Shown here in pieces: positions 63,598-64,000 of a stretch of 64,000 bases of DNA (position 1 is its first letter; each line of letters opens with the position of its first letter). The position numbers and the translations under genes are program-made. Under the pieces are notes generated by a model. It was not told the DNA's origin. It searched no databases and worked only from the letters and a program-made list of their open reading frames with translations. The DNA is taken from positions 124,001-188,000 of the forward strand of contig NZ_WJXZ01000011.1 in NCBI RefSeq assembly GCF_009668025.1, written 5' to 3'. Source of the stretch: Larkinella terrae (GTDB taxonomy: Bacteria > Bacteroidota > Bacteroidia > Cytophagales > Spirosomataceae).

Positions 63598-64000
63598 ATG
63601 TCAATCCCTGAAACCAACCCCCGGCTGCTTTTTTTCCGTTCCATGATTGGCCAGGATATGCGCCAAAGTCCTTCGCCCCTCGGCCGATGGCTCAATGGCA
63701 CTATCCTGGCGGCCGAAGAGGGCTCGCTGACTGTGGCTTATGAGGTAAAGGAAGACATGACCAATCCCATGCGGATTCTGCACGGCGGAGCCGCAGCCGC
63801 CATTGCCGACGAACTGATTGGAACGACGGTTTACGCCCTGGGTCGGGAACATATTTACACCTCAGTGAATCTGAACGTCGATTTTCTGCACAGCGCCAAA
63901 CTGGGCGAAACCGTCACGGCGCGGACGCAGGTGGTGCGGGCCGGCAAAAATATCGTTCACGCCGAATGCGTCATTACAGCCGCCGATGGCAAAATCATTG
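63598..64000 (+). CDS. PaaI-type hotdog thioesterase (3' partial)
   Basis: The reading frame from the ATG at 63598 stays open to the window end (134 complete codons). Sequence MSIPETNPRLLFFRSMIGQD, then the hotdog core with MRILHGGAAAAIADELIG, the HGG..A...D motif of PaaI/YbgC-type acyl-CoA thioesterases, and SVNLNVDFLHSAKLGE. Hydrolyses acyl- or aroyl-CoA thioesters. Typical length is ~140 residues, so only the last few codons are missing. Confidence 0.88.
   Translation, partial: MSIPETNPRLLFFRSMIGQDMRQSPSPLGRWLNGTILAAEEGSLTVAYEVKEDMTNPMRILHGGAAAAIADELIGTTVYALGREHIYTSVNLNVDFLHSAKLGETVTARTQVVRAGKNIVHAECVITAADGKII

Overview
The window reads as chromosome of a Bacteroidota bacterium, most likely of the Cytophagales (Spirosomataceae type, e.g. 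Spirosoma or Larkinella relatives). The grounds are two SusC/SusD pairs, an ECF sigma/FecR pair feeding a SusC with an N-terminal STN domain, a C-terminal T9SS-type sorting domain, LytS/LytTR two-component pairs, promoters of the TTG-N17-23-TAnnTTTG type, and secreted heme-binding (PSCyt-like) oxidoreductases. The genus is an inference. No rRNA, tRNA, CRISPR array or intact transposase was seen.

Layout. 1-6.6 kb: the end of a secreted heme-binding dehydrogenase-like protein, then a large CotH-kinase-like T9SS cargo protein. 6.7-9.5 kb (minus): serine hydrolase, LytS-type kinase and LytTR regulator with overlapping frames. 9.6-10.2 kb: an inverted REP-like array that truncates a LysR-family pseudogene. 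10.2-21.5 kb: pentapeptide protein, PSCyt1/DUF1549/DUF1553 protein, a second LytTR/LytS pair bracketed by heptad repeats, an intradiol-dioxygenase-like protein, an outer-membrane barrel, a tandem SGNH hydrolase and a DUF3052 protein. 21.6-22.9 kb: a lower-GC island with an orphan MNT protein, a small ORF and a PIN toxin/antitoxin pair. 23.1-27.1 kb: nrdA, rpmE2 and an NAD(P)-binding protein.

27.0-46.0 kb is the most distinctive region: thirteen minus-strand genes, consisting of a GntR/FCD regulator, SusC, SusD, two Tat-signal Gfo/Idh/MocA proteins, a class III aminotransferase, an enolase-superfamily dehydratase, an SDR, a PhyH dioxygenase, an MFS sugar porter, a ceramidase-like protein, an SSS symporter and an SMP-30 lactonase. 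No glycoside hydrolase is present. The set looks like an uptake and catabolic locus for an unusual sugar-acid or amino-sugar-like compound. Its genes form tight modules separated at six junctions by palindromic elements. A TTGTAAACAA motif occurs upstream of the gntR start and twice upstream of susC, and probably marks the regulator's operator.

46.2-55.2 kb: a second SusCD locus (hydrolase, SusD, SusC, FecR, ECF sigma), with the sigma and FecR genes separated by an opposite-strand phosphoesterase and a palindromic element. 55.4-59.8 kb: an NCS1 permease with preT and preA, a reductive pyrimidine module. 59.9-64 kb: cold-shock protein, cyclophilin, an AT-rich orphan outer-membrane protein, DedA, a phosphosulfolactate-synthase-like protein, and the start of a PaaI-type thioesterase cut by the window end.
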